The notes: a model not told the origin generated them from the sequence alone. Shown: positions 44,120-53,313, counted from the stretch's first letter. The stretch is DNA of 64,000 nucleotides from an uncultured Lachnospiraceae bacterium (GCA_947650005.1 CANSTU010000003.1:1-64000), one strand, 5' to 3'. Program-made: numbers and translations.

Positions 44120-45868
44120 TTATTCCACATCCTGTAACGCCGCAAAATCTTCCTCTCCTGTACGGACCTTCACGACCCTATCCACCTGGTATACAAAAAT
44201 CTTTCCATCACCGATATGGCCTGTATACAATACCTTCTTGGCCGCTTCTATCACCATATCCACTGGGATTTTGCTGACTACAACCTCCACCTTTACTTTG
44301 GGCAGGAGGGTCGCATCCATTTCCACGCCGCGGTACATTTCCCCGGCGCCTTTCTGCACACCGCATCCCATAACCTGTGTGACGGTCATGCCCGTAACGC
44401 CCAGCTCGTTCATGGCCTTCTTCAAATGATCATACCGGGACAGCTTTGCGATGATGACCACCTTATGGATGTCTGCGGCGTTGACTGTCGGCATTTCTAC
44501 CACCTTGACAGCGGCATCCTTCTGCGCTTTAGAGGCCTGAGCATAATCCTGCGTACCCAAATCCGTATTTTCATTCACTTCCATGGTCATCGTGTTGGAA
44601 ACATCCATGATACTGAATCCGGAATAGGCAGAGGCAAGACCATGTTCACAGGAATCCAGTCCCACAATCTCCTCCTCTTCACTTACGCGCAGCCCCACAG
44701 CCAAACGAATTGCCAGAAAAGTGACCGTAATCAGAACCACGGTCCAGGCCGCTACTGCCCCGACTCCCAGAAGCTGCAGGCCCAGCTGACGCAGGCCGCC
44801 GCCATAAAACAGGCCTACAACGCTGTCATTTCCTGGAGCTGAAGCGGTAGCGAACAATCCAACTGCGATAGTTCCCCAGATTCCGTTGAGGCAGTGTACA
44901 GCTACCGCCCCCACAGGATCATCCACATGCAGCCTATGGTCCAAGAGCCAGACGCCGAACACCACCAACAGCCCTGCCACAGCGCCGATCACCGTTGCAC
45001 CCAGGGCATCCGTCACATCACAAGGGGCCGTAATGGCCACCAACCCTGCCAGAGACGCGTTTAGGCACATGGACACATCCGGTTTCTTGTACTTTATCCA
45101 GGTAAATACCATGCAGACCACGGTGGCAATGGCAGGCGCAATGGTTGTGGTGAGGAATACAGACCCCAGCTGGCTCAGAGAGGTACATGCCGCCCCGTTA
45201 AAACCGTACCAGCCCAGCCAAAGGATGAACACTCCCAGACAACCAATGGGAAGGTTATGGCCTGGAAAAGCATTTACCTTCGCCACCTTTCTGTCCTTAT
45301 CCCGGGTAAACTTCCCGATCCGAGGCCCCAAGATCGCCGCACCCACCAGTGCGGAAATACCGCCCACCATATGAATTGCACAGGAACCTGCAAAATCATG
45401 GAAACCGAGCTGCGCTAGCCAGCCGCCGCCCCAAATCCAGTGCGCCTCTATAGGATAGATCAGGGCGGAAATCACGCCGGAATAGATACAATAGGACAGA
45501 AATTTCGTCCGTTCCGCCATGGCGCCGGAAACAATGGTCGCCGTGGTCGCGCAGAACACCAAGTTGAAAACAAAATTAGAAAAATCAAAGTTGGCGTAAT
45601 CCGTAAAAATATCAAAGCCAGGTTTCCCGATCACCCCTGCCATATCTTCTCCCAGCAGCAGGCCAAATCCGACCAGCACAAACACCACTGTACCGATACA
45701 GAAATCCATAAGGTTTTTCATTAGGATATTTCCCGCATTCTTGGCCCTTGTAAATCCGGTCTCCACCATTGCAAACCCAGCCTGCATCCAGAATACCAGC
45801 GCTGCACCAATCAAGAACCAGACGCCGAACACTTCTCCGCTCACGACACTCATAATCTCCTCAGACAT
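44120..45868 (-). CDS. amt: Ammonium transporter fused to a PII domain
   Basis: A 582-residue fusion. Residues 1 to about 410 are an Amt channel with 11 helices, including MVETGFTRAKNAGNILMKN, FDFAGSCAIHMVGG-like HDFAGSCAIHMVGGIS with the pore His, and HCLNGIWGTIAVG. A linker of about 60 residues leads to a C-terminal GlnB/GlnK domain (from about 470) with KKAMNELGVTGMTV, a T-loop region VQKGAGEMYRG and the B-loop TGHIGDGKIFV. The PII part probably gates the channel in cis, sensing ATP, ADP and 2-oxoglutarate. ATG 45868 lies behind GGGAG of a leader module. Confidence 0.92.
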   Translation of the reverse strand: MSEEIMSVVSGEVFGVWFLIGAALVFWMQAGFAMVETGFTRAKNAGNILMKNLMDFCIGTVVFVLVGFGLLLGEDMAGVIGKPGFDIFTDYANFDFSNFVFNLVFCATTATIVSGAMAERTKFLSYCIYSGVISALIYPIEAHWIWGGGWLAQLGFHDFAGSCAIHMVGGISALVGAAILGPRIGKFTRDKDRKVAKVNAFPGHNLPIGCLGVFILWLGWYGFNGAACTSLSQLGSVFLTTTIAPAIATVVCMVFTWIKYKKPDVSMCLNASLAGLVAITAPCDVTDALGATVIGAVAGLLVVFGVWLLDHRLHVDDPVGAVAVHCLNGIWGTIAVGLFATASAPGNDSVVGLFYGGGLRQLGLQLLGVGAVAAWTVVLITVTFLAIRLAVGLRVSEEEEIVGLDSCEHGLASAYSGFSIMDVSNTMTMEVNENTDLGTQDYAQASKAQKDAAVKVVEMPTVNAADIHKVVIIAKLSRYDHLKKAMNELGVTGMTVTQVMGCGVQKGAGEMYRGVEMDATLLPKVKVEVVVSKIPVDMVIEAAKKVLYTGHIGDGKIFVYQVDRVVKVRTGEEDFAALQDVE

Positions 45869-45872
45869 TTTT

Positions 45873-45935
45873 ACTCCCATCTGCCCGCCTTAACGGGCCC
45901 TCAAATCAGGGAGATTGAAACGAAGTTTCAATCTT
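45873..45935 (-). promoter_or_regulatory. Complete two-hairpin leader of amt
   Basis: The best full-length unit: GATTGAAAC/GTTTCAATC hairpin (45913-45933), spacer TCCCTGATTTGAG, GC hairpin GCCCG/CGGGC (45883-45898), AGATGGGAG, then ATG 45868. CTCCC in front of the GC stem is complementary to GGGAG behind it. Confidence 0.7.
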
Positions 45936-46192
45936 TTTCCTCCTCATAGAAAGAAATGCGGAAACTCCGGGACCCTTTGCCAGTAAAAGCCCCTTTGCTC
46001 CGCACTTCCTTATCACGACCTGTTTCTGCCTAACGGTACAGCCAATCGAACCGTTAGGTTTCCGCACGGCGCTCCGTCCGGCCGAAACACCGCGCTCTCC
46101 CATGACGGCATGCCAGGATCTGGGAGAATGTGCGCCGTAAGGCGCGCCATAAGCAACGAATGCAGCCACGCTTCATCGGTCTGCCCATCGTA
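45936..46192. other. Non-coding stretch between GH2 terminator and amt leader
   Basis: No supported gene. Two overlapping short frames on the minus strand run through the GH2 terminator and lack ribosome sites. A TGCGCCGTAAGGCGCG palindrome lies near 46127-46142. Confidence 0.4.
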
Positions 46193-46226
46193 AAAAGGCG
46201 CCACGGATATCCCCGCAGCGCCTTTG
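46193..46226 (-). terminator. Rho-independent terminator of the GH2 gene
   Basis: Minus strand: AAAGGCGC/GCGCCTTT 8 bp stem with a 16-base loop, running into TTTTTACG. It is about 55 bases past the GH2 stop. Confidence 0.8.
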
Positions 46227-46281
46227 CTTATGTATCGCATCATAGCACCGGCCTGAAACTTTGTCAATGCTTTTCTAGCAA

Positions 46282-48081
46282 TTACATATAGAGCCTCCAG
46301 TAACCCACCCTTCTTTCATTGATTTCCCGGATGACCTTTGGATCCACTTTAAAGTTCCGCTCCATATCCATCAGGCCGTTGATCTCCTGCTGCACATCGC
46401 TCACCTGAGTATAGCAGAAACCGCTGACATAAGGAATTTCCTTCACCGCAGTCGTAATTTCGTCAAATCTCTTCACAAAATCTTCCTCACCCTCCACCTT
46501 ATTGCCGTATCCCCAGCCGGAATCATCGTTGTTGAACGCAATACCGCCGTATTCGCTGATGATGATCGGCTGGCCCTGATAAGCGTATCCGTTCGCCATC
46601 GCCGACTTATGGAAGTTGTGGTAAACCTGTGTGGTCTGGATTCCTTCCTTACACTGTGTATATCTGGCCGCAAGGATTTTCCCTGCTTCTTCGTAATCGT
46701 GCAGAGTGATGATATCCGATACGGTATGCTCCCAGCCGTCGTTTACGATGACCGGGCGGTGCTTATCCATACTCTTCGTCAGATGATAGACCGCCTCCGT
46801 AAAGTGCTGCTGATCCTTCCGCGTCTCCACCCTGTCAATTCCCCAGGATTCATTGAAGGGCGTCCATGTGATGATGCAAGGATGGTTATAGTTCTGCTTA
46901 ACAATTTCCATCCATTCTCTAGTAAATTCGCGAATCGCATAATCGGTAAACTGGTAGGCGGCAGCCACTTCGCTCCACACCAGCATCCCTTTCACATCAC
47001 ACCAGTATAGGAATCTTTCGTCCTCGGTCTTCTGGTGTTTGCGCAATCCGTTATATCCCAGCTGATGGATCTTATCGATGTCTTCGATCAGCGCTTCTTC
47101 ATCCGGCGGCGTCAAATGGGAATCCTTCCAGTAACCCTGATCCAAAATCAGACGCTGGTAAAGGGGACGGCCATTCAGCAGGATATTCGGCCCGTCGATA
47201 CGGATTTCCCGCATGGCAAAGTAGGAACCTATTTCGTCCAGCGTTTTCCCGTTTTCCACCAACCGGAATTCGATGTCGTATAAAGCCGGATTCTCCGGGC
47301 TCCAGGTCTTCACGCCAGACTCGAACAGACTGGGATCCTTTCGGAATACGCTTATCGCAGCTTCCAGATGGCTTCCGTTCACCGCCGTCATGGCCCTGTT
47401 GATGAAGTTCCCATCATAGCTGATCAGAGTTTCCACCATTAGATCGGGCCCCATCCGGTTCTCCGGCACGTCCACTTCCATTTCCAGCTCCAGAGAAAGC
47501 GTCTGCAGATTCGGCGTCATTTTCACATACGCCAGGCTCATCTTCGGCACATACTCCGTCCATACGGTCTTCCAGATCCCTGTGGTCTGCACATACCAGC
47601 AGGCGAAGTTCTCGTTCATCCAGCGCTGCTTCCCTCTGGGCTGCTGCATATCATAGGAATCTTCTGCCTTGACCGTCAGCTCATTCACCCCGTCCTGCAC
47701 CAGATCAGTGATATCAAAGGAAAATCTGGCATAGCCGCCCCTGTGGCTGCCCGCATACCGGCCGTTCACCCAGAGCTTGGTTACAAAATCGCTCCCTTCA
47801 AAATGAATGATATAGCGGTTTTGGGAAAGCTGTCCTCCGTCCACCGTTACCTTTTTGCGATACCACACATTGTCGTGGCGGGTTTCGTCCCCGATGCCGC
47901 TCTTCTTCGTCTCATAGGTAAAAGGCACCTGAATTTCCCTGTCGCCCGGGAAGTTTTCATACCACCTCTCCTTTTCTCCCACGTTCCCATCGTCAAACCC
48001 GAAATCCCACGTTCCGTTCAGGTTTTCCCAGTTATTCCGAACAAACTGGGGTCTGGGATAATCCTTTCTGTAGCATTTCAT
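46282..48081 (-). CDS. Glycoside hydrolase family 2 protein
   Basis: A 599-residue cytosolic enzyme with jelly-roll, Ig-like and TIM-barrel domains, as in beta-galactosidases and beta-glucuronidases. N-terminal motifs: NLNGTWDFGFDD, VPFTYETKKSG and VWYRKKV. Acid/base Glu411 sits in TPFNESWG and the nucleophile Glu510 in IISEYGG. It is shorter than LacZ and lacks the C-terminal LacZ domain, so a small-GH2 beta-glycosidase is likely. Of two in-frame ATGs, 48081 is best spaced from GGAGGG. It has a consensus promoter and its own terminator, so it forms a single-gene unit. Confidence 0.88.
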   Translation of the reverse strand: MKCYRKDYPRPQFVRNNWENLNGTWDFGFDDGNVGEKERWYENFPGDREIQVPFTYETKKSGIGDETRHDNVWYRKKVTVDGGQLSQNRYIIHFEGSDFVTKLWVNGRYAGSHRGGYARFSFDITDLVQDGVNELTVKAEDSYDMQQPRGKQRWMNENFACWYVQTTGIWKTVWTEYVPKMSLAYVKMTPNLQTLSLELEMEVDVPENRMGPDLMVETLISYDGNFINRAMTAVNGSHLEAAISVFRKDPSLFESGVKTWSPENPALYDIEFRLVENGKTLDEIGSYFAMREIRIDGPNILLNGRPLYQRLILDQGYWKDSHLTPPDEEALIEDIDKIHQLGYNGLRKHQKTEDERFLYWCDVKGMLVWSEVAAAYQFTDYAIREFTREWMEIVKQNYNHPCIITWTPFNESWGIDRVETRKDQQHFTEAVYHLTKSMDKHRPVIVNDGWEHTVSDIITLHDYEEAGKILAARYTQCKEGIQTTQVYHNFHKSAMANGYAYQGQPIIISEYGGIAFNNDDSGWGYGNKVEGEEDFVKRFDEITTAVKEIPYVSGFCYTQVSDVQQEINGLMDMERNFKVDPKVIREINERRVGYWRLYM

Positions 48082-48323
48082 TTCCATTTTCCCTCCATTT
48101 TCCTTTTCCTCGCATTTACGCTCATCCGCATGCAGGAATCTATCCACCCTTTGACCTCGCCCGCTGTGATACTGGCTACAGTTTTGTAAAAAATATAAAT
48201 GTTTTTCATGGGCTGCGGTGCTGCCATGCCTACGGTCATCCGTTTTATAGAGCATGCGGTTTAGGTTTCTGTACAAAAAGATTTAAAAAGTTAATATACA
48301 GTATTTCTGCTTAAATCATTTTC

Positions 48324-48351
48324 ATTATACATCAATACGCTGTTTTGTCAA
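48324..48351 (-). promoter_or_regulatory. Consensus sigma-A promoter of the GH2 gene
   Basis: Minus strand TTGACA, 16 bp spacer, TATAAT: perfect hexamers, which is rare in this window. It predicts a 5' untranslated region of about 235 bases before ATG 48081. The upstream ArsR-type regulator gene may act here. Confidence 0.8.
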
Positions 48352-48499
48352 GATATATGCCTTACGTTCCTTATCATTTATGCCAGTTTTTTATAGATAC
48401 TAAGGATATTGCAACAGCATTTCTGTTATATTGAACCTTTTCTTACCAGGTCTATTCCATCATTATTGTTTGTTTACACCAAATTGTCCGAACCAGGCA

Positions 48500-48600
48500 G
48501 CCAGCCGGTTTGGACAGCCTTTTGTCAATTATAGCCGCCCTACCCGCATTAGCGGGCGTAAATCACGGTTATAAAGGGCTGCCAAGCCATTTTTGTCCTA
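48500..48600 (-). repeat. Hairpin cluster downstream of the ArsR-type gene
   Basis: Between the regulator stop and the GH2 promoter. CCCGCTAATGCGGG (5 bp stem, about 48547-48560) is followed by TAGGGCGGC, resembling a leader unit but without GGGAG or a start codon. GGCAGCC and GGCTGTCC further out may pair as a terminator. Confidence 0.45.
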
Positions 48601-48628
48601 TCTTCTGTTCTGGCGCTTCCGAACGTTT

Positions 48629-49549
48629 TTAATATTCCATTGTCAGAACGATATCCTGATTGTAATCCCCAAAGCCTTTCCCAAACAGATTGAAGCCTCC
48701 CACATACTTTGCATCCGGTTTATTTCCAATCCGCACCGTCACAAAACTTTTGGCTCCGAGCTGTAATTCTTCCACCACCGTATCCGAAATCCTCAATCCA
48801 TTGAGATACGTCCCATCCCCACGCACTTCCCAGATCATCTGCATCCCATACTGGGTGGAACCATTGGACAAGCAGATGGGGTTCAGCCGCCCCCGCCTAG
48901 AGCCGAAATCCCCCGGGCAGGTCCAGGTTCCGCAGTCCACTCCATTGATCCACACCGTAATATCCGATTTCCACGTCTCCCGATATCCCGGCGCCTCCGA
49001 ACAGATTTCCATAGATACCGAGACCCTTTTCGTTTTCATATTCTTCGGAACGCCGTTGGCAAACTTATACTCCACATATCCTGCCGACGTCCACAAAAGC
49101 CCGGCCCGCATCCGTTCCGGATAATAAAAGCAATACTCCAGATCCTCGTTCCCGATGGGGCCGTTCTCATCCCAAAGCCCGCAGGTGGGGAACACCTCGC
49201 AGCTGCTGTACGCGCCCACAGGCATTTCCGCGCTGAATACCTCATCCACGTCCGGGTTCCTCTTCACCATATCGATGGTAATATGGTCCACCTTCCGGCT
49301 GCACAGCTTCGTGGTTCCCCTTGTGCCGGGCTGTTCCTCTATCCGGACCAACCCGGCCTGCTCCAATATTTTCAGATGGAAAGAGGCGCTGGAAGCCGGA
49401 AGCCCCATTTTCTTTGCGATCTCTCCAATGATCATCCCGTCTTCATAGAGCAGCTTTAGGATTTCAATCCGTTCTTCGGAAGCCAGCGCCTTCCCTACCC
49501 TGCAAAGCGCCTCTGTGTCCTCTATCCTATAGTCCTTGAATTTAGCCAC
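48629..49549 (-). CDS. ArsR-family regulator with C-terminal sensor-like domain
   Basis: A 306-residue protein. Residues 10-90 form an ArsR-type winged helix: RVGKALASEERIEILKLL, then the recognition region MGLPASSASFHLKILEQAGLV. The remaining 200 residues are beta-rich with repeated aromatic residues and TVWINGVDCGTWTCPGDFG, plausibly a carbohydrate- or metabolite-binding domain. Such fusions accompany glycosidase genes in Firmicutes. No metal-binding ArsR cysteine box is seen. It starts with GTG and overlaps the GNAT gene by 28 bases, so the two are coupled. It may control the GH2 gene. Confidence 0.8.
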   Translation of the reverse strand: MAKFKDYRIEDTEALCRVGKALASEERIEILKLLYEDGMIIGEIAKKMGLPASSASFHLKILEQAGLVRIEEQPGTRGTTKLCSRKVDHITIDMVKRNPDVDEVFSAEMPVGAYSSCEVFPTCGLWDENGPIGNEDLEYCFYYPERMRAGLLWTSAGYVEYKFANGVPKNMKTKRVSVSMEICSEAPGYRETWKSDITVWINGVDCGTWTCPGDFGSRRGRLNPICLSNGSTQYGMQMIWEVRGDGTYLNGLRISDTVVEELQLGAKSFVTVRIGNKPDAKYVGGFNLFGKGFGDYNQDIVLTMEY

Positions 49550-50355
49550 AGCGTCCTTCTCCCTTCTTCCATCCCCTTTTCTGCGAATCCCAGCTGCCGA
49601 AGAATCTGGCGGGAAGCTTCGTTTCTCTCCTCCGTAAGGGCTTGTACTCCCGTAAATCCCAGTTCCCCAAACCCGTATTCCAGGATTGCCTTACACGCCT
49701 CCAGGCAATACCCTTTCCGCTGGGAACGCTTTTCCACCGCAAATCCCAGTTCCGGATAGGCCGCGCCCTCACGCCAAAAAAATCCTGCCCTGCCGATTGC
49801 CTTTCCGCTCTTTCTTTCCTCCAGCATCCATATCCCAAAGCCATAGATCGGGTATACGTTCCGGATATACGCCGTCAGCTTCTCCCATTCTGCCTCCCTG
49901 TCCAAAGCCGGCCCCTCCGTATAAAGGGGCATATCCGGATGGGCATAGATTTCATACAGTGCATCCAAATCCCCCTCCGTCATCTCCCGCACCCTCAGCC
50001 TTTCCGTCCTCAGGATCTCCCAGGGCTGCCCCGTGAGCCTCTGCCAGACTTTTTTCAGGAAATCCGCATTCAAACCTCCCATGGATTCCACCGCATAAGG
50101 CGCCCGCCCAAAGCTCTCCCCCCGGTTTTCCTCCGTTAAGTACAGCAGAATACGGCAGTCCGTCCCATGACGCGCTCTCACCCTTTCGGGTCTGTCGGTG
50201 AGATACAGGCTCCCTTCCCTTTCCCCCGTCCCCGTATCCTCCCATTCCAAAGCGATCCCCTCCGCAGCCAGCTCCCTTTCTAATTCCTCCAGCGCATTCT
50301 GCTCTTCCCCTTTTCCTTCCGCCCTATCCAAATCCACAATTACCCGTTTTAACAT
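49522..50355 (-). CDS. GNAT acetyltransferase with an N-terminal extra domain
   Basis: A 277-residue protein. The C-terminal 160 residues are a RimJ/RimL-type GNAT (TERLRVREMTEGDLDALYEIY, IGRAGFFW, ELGFAVEKRSQRKGYCLEAC). The N-terminal 115 residues, from VIVDLDRAEG through LYLTDRPERV to ESMGGLNADFLKKVWQRLTG, look like a reduced HAD-type fold, a pairing seen in clostridial GNATs. ATG 50355 is behind GGGAG. Substrate unknown. Confidence 0.75.
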   Translation of the reverse strand: MLKRVIVDLDRAEGKGEEQNALEELERELAAEGIALEWEDTGTGEREGSLYLTDRPERVRARHGTDCRILLYLTEENRGESFGRAPYAVESMGGLNADFLKKVWQRLTGQPWEILRTERLRVREMTEGDLDALYEIYAHPDMPLYTEGPALDREAEWEKLTAYIRNVYPIYGFGIWMLEERKSGKAIGRAGFFWREGAAYPELGFAVEKRSQRKGYCLEACKAILEYGFGELGFTGVQALTEERNEASRQILRQLGFAEKGMEEGRRTLWLNSRTIG

Positions 50356-50472
50356 TCCTATCTCCCTCTTTACGGATTCCCGCATTTCCGCTACAATAAT
50401 TCCAAGGGGATCATCCCAAAATCACGCGGCCGCCATATGGATGCAGGCCGCATCAGAAAGGAAAATACTATC

Positions 50473-50994
50473 ATGGCAGCAAATCCAATCGTAACCATCA
50501 CCATGGAAAACGGCGACGTAATCAAGGCCGAACTTTATCCTGAAATTGCTCCGAACACCGTCAACAATTTCATCAGCCTGATTCGGAAGAAGTTCTATGA
50601 CGGCCTGATCTTCCACCGGGTCATCAAAGGATTCATGATTCAGGGCGGCGATCCGGAAGGAACCGGCATGGGCGGCCCCGGCTACTCCATCAAGGGAGAA
50701 TTTACCCAAAATGGCGTCCCCAACGATTTAAAGCACACGCAGGGCGTCCTATCCATGGCCCGTTCCATGATGCCCGACTCCGCAGGCAGCCAGTTCTTCA
50801 TCATGCATAAAATATCTCCCCATTTGGACGGGGCCTACGCCGCTTTTGGCAAGGTCACGGAAGGCATTGAAAACGTGAACAAGATCGCCGTCACTCCGGT
50901 GGACGGTTTCGATCGTCCGCTGGAGGCACAACGTATCCAAACCATGACCGTGGAAACCTTCGGCGTGGATTATCCCGAACCGGAAACGGTTTGA
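50473..50994 (+). CDS. Cyclophilin-type peptidyl-prolyl isomerase
   Basis: A 173-residue cytosolic PPIase that speeds proline isomerisation during protein folding. Active-site motifs are complete: FHRVIKGFMIQGGDP with the catalytic Arg, the GSQFFIMH segment with Gln and Phe, and a HLDGAYAAFGKV block with His; the usual Trp position is absent, as in many bacterial forms. AGAAAGGA lies before ATG 50473. A terminator hairpin follows at 51144. Confidence 0.92.
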   Translation: MAANPIVTITMENGDVIKAELYPEIAPNTVNNFISLIRKKFYDGLIFHRVIKGFMIQGGDPEGTGMGGPGYSIKGEFTQNGVPNDLKHTQGVLSMARSMMPDSAGSQFFIMHKISPHLDGAYAAFGKVTEGIENVNKIAVTPVDGFDRPLEAQRIQTMTVETFGVDYPEPETV

Positions 50995-51143
50995 AGCCCT
51001 GTTTTTAACGTTCATATATTGTTCATACTTCTTTTAAAATTTAGTTACCCTGAGCCCCATTTTTGGACACTTCTTCAGGGTATACTTAAGTCTATCGATT
51101 AAAGCATATTATCAACTTTTTTAAATAGCTTTTTCATAATAAT

Positions 51144-51177
51144 GCCAGGTAAGTGATTACCTGGCATCCTCCCTTTT
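51144..51177 (+). terminator. Terminator of the cyclophilin gene
   Basis: A 9 bp stem GCCAGGTAA/TTACCTGGC with a 4-base loop, followed on the plus strand by ATCCTCCCTTTTT. It is 150 bases past the stop, after an AT-rich stretch with no gene. Confidence 0.7.
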
Positions 51178-51204
51178 TATTGGGAACCTTTCTTTTGTCT
51201 GGAT

Positions 51205-51244
51205 GGACGTGCGGCCTTCACCCGAAAAGCCGCACGTCCGTTTT
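51205..51244. terminator. Hairpin next to the GH31 stop
   Basis: An 11 bp perfect stem GGACGTGCGGC/GCCGCACGTCC with TTTT on the plus-strand side. It starts 6 bases beyond the GH31 stop and could end transcription from both directions. Confidence 0.65.
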
Positions 51245-51249
51245 GGCAT

Positions 51250-53313
51250 TTAAAACGCCTCGAAGGTATGTCCTTCCCCTTCAACCATTACCTTTCCGTC
51301 CCGATCCATATGAACCTTCGTACGGTTGGCAGGATTCTCATAATCCCTGCTGTATCCGTCATCATCGTACAATTCGTAAGAGGCCTCTTTTTCCACAAAT
51401 CCCAAAAGCTTCAGGTTGGCAAAATCCACCTTTTCCACACAGCTTCCGCCTGCAGATACCGGAACCAGATGATCAGGCCTTATGAAAAATACCACCTCAT
51501 TCAGGGCTACATCGATATAATGGTGCCCCTTTTCCAAAATTACCTCGCTCTCTTTCTGCGACCCGAAGAAACGCACCTCTTTCATGCGTTCCGGCAGATA
51601 GACATAACGTCCCTTCGCATTCTGCTCATAAACCGGGGCGATCATAATGCTTTCCCCGACCATGAGCTGATCTTCCACGCGGCGGGCAAAATCATCCTCC
51701 GGATAGACGAAGGAAAGCGGCCTGAAATACATGTCGCCCTTCAAGGCTGCCTTCATAAACTCGCTGTAAATGTAGGGCAGCAGCACATAACGAAGAGAAA
51801 TAATTTGCCGGAAACTCTCCGTCTTCGTAAAACGGTATGCCTCCTGTTTCCTGGTGCCCATGGCCGCATGGTTGCGCATGAGAGGTGTGAAAAGCCCCAG
51901 AGCCAACCAACGCATCAGCAGATCTTCCGTGCAGTCCGCTCCAAAGCCGCCCAGATCCGCGCCTGTATACAGGATTCCGCACATGTTCAGAGACGGCATC
52001 ATCCGCAGATTCAACAGAATATGGGACCACCAGGAAAGATTGTCCCCGGTCCAGATCCCGCCATAGCGATGCATACCAATATAAGAAGAACGGGAAAACA
52101 TCAGGATACGCCGATTCGGCTCCAGCTCCTCAAAGGCTTCTCCGGCCGCCCGAGTCATGTTATACCCGAACAGGTTATGTACCCTATCATGCCGCACCCT
52201 TCCGTCCTTGTGCTCATGATAGAACAGCTCATAATCCTTTTCGTTATTTGATAGTCCGCCCACCATACCGCTGAAACGGAAAAACTTTTCTATATCCAAA
52301 TTTTCCGAACGGTATTCATCCAGCTTATCAAATACATTCTGCAGATTTTCCTCAGAATAGAAAATAGCCGGCTCGTTCATATCGTTCCAAAAGCCGTCGA
52401 TCCCCTGATCCAAGAGCACTTTATACTTTCTGCCAAACCATTTTCTGGCGTCCGCATTCAGCATATCCGGAAAATGAACCCGGCCCGGCCATACCCCGGC
52501 CACAAATTCCTTTCCGTCCTCCTCCTTACAGAAATAGCCGTGCTCCATGCCCTCTTCGTAGACATCGTAGCCTTCCTCAATCTTCACGCCCGCATCGATA
52601 ATCGGAACCAAATGGATCCCCTGCGCCCGCATCTCGGCAGAGAAATCGGCCAGGTTCGGGAAAGTTTCCTCATTCACCGTAAAATCCTTATACCGTTCCA
52701 TATAATCGATATCCAGATACACGGAGTCCAAAGGGATACCCGCTTCCCGGTGGGCCTTAACCACTTCCCTGATCTCGTCTTCATCCATATAGCTCCATCT
52801 GCTCTGTCCATAGCCGAATGCCCACTTTGGCGGAATATAGCTTCTGCCGATCAGAGCGCGGAACTGCTTTACGATATCCTCGGAAACGCTCTCTCCCTCT
52901 TTCGCCTCGCTTTCGATAATGTACAAAGCCAAATCCGCTTCCCTGGCCTCGATGGTGAGCATATCGATATCCGTATAACCCACATCAAAGGTCACCATGC
53001 CCGGGTAGTCTACAAAGACGCCAAAGTGCTCCGTACCATCCACGATCAGGAAATTATGGGCAGCATACAGGGAATGCTTGCTTTCCGTGTGCTTCGGATC
53101 GTCGCTGCACTTGCTCTCATAGAGCCATCCCCGCTTGTTGATGCCGCGCACGTTCTCCCCAAGACCGTATACCACGTCATTTTCTCCCATTCGATAGGAA
53201 AATTTTCTGCCGCCTTCCTCTTTCAGGTAGGGGACTTCCCCTTTCCAGTCCTGGAAGCTGCCAATTACTGCTTCCGTATCAAAAGGGGTTCCAAATACAA
53301 TTTTACGAATCAT
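51250..53313 (-). CDS. Glycoside hydrolase family 31 alpha-glucosidase/alpha-xylosidase
   Basis: A 687-residue intracellular retaining alpha-glycosidase: N-terminal beta-sandwich, TIM barrel and C-terminal beta domains. Nucleophile Asp311 in WNDMNEP, acid/base Asp423 in WTGDN, and the substrate-site motifs PKWAFGYGQSRWSY and LDSVYLDIDYM. ATG 53313 lies behind AGGAGG, while the longer frame lacks a site. Encoded last in the importer-GH42-GH31 run. Combined with GH42 beta-galactosidase it would suit xyloglucan or other branched plant oligosaccharides, but alpha-glucosidase activity is equally possible. Confidence 0.9.
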   Translation of the reverse strand: MIRKIVFGTPFDTEAVIGSFQDWKGEVPYLKEEGGRKFSYRMGENDVVYGLGENVRGINKRGWLYESKCSDDPKHTESKHSLYAAHNFLIVDGTEHFGVFVDYPGMVTFDVGYTDIDMLTIEAREADLALYIIESEAKEGESVSEDIVKQFRALIGRSYIPPKWAFGYGQSRWSYMDEDEIREVVKAHREAGIPLDSVYLDIDYMERYKDFTVNEETFPNLADFSAEMRAQGIHLVPIIDAGVKIEEGYDVYEEGMEHGYFCKEEDGKEFVAGVWPGRVHFPDMLNADARKWFGRKYKVLLDQGIDGFWNDMNEPAIFYSEENLQNVFDKLDEYRSENLDIEKFFRFSGMVGGLSNNEKDYELFYHEHKDGRVRHDRVHNLFGYNMTRAAGEAFEELEPNRRILMFSRSSYIGMHRYGGIWTGDNLSWWSHILLNLRMMPSLNMCGILYTGADLGGFGADCTEDLLMRWLALGLFTPLMRNHAAMGTRKQEAYRFTKTESFRQIISLRYVLLPYIYSEFMKAALKGDMYFRPLSFVYPEDDFARRVEDQLMVGESIMIAPVYEQNAKGRYVYLPERMKEVRFFGSQKESEVILEKGHHYIDVALNEVVFFIRPDHLVPVSAGGSCVEKVDFANLKLLGFVEKEASYELYDDDGYSRDYENPANRTKVHMDRDGKVMVEGEGHTFEAF

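Noticed and set aside
45906..46267. Two short overlapping minus-strand frames between amt and GH2
   Set aside because: They run across the GH2 terminator, lack ribosome sites and show no recognisable motif.
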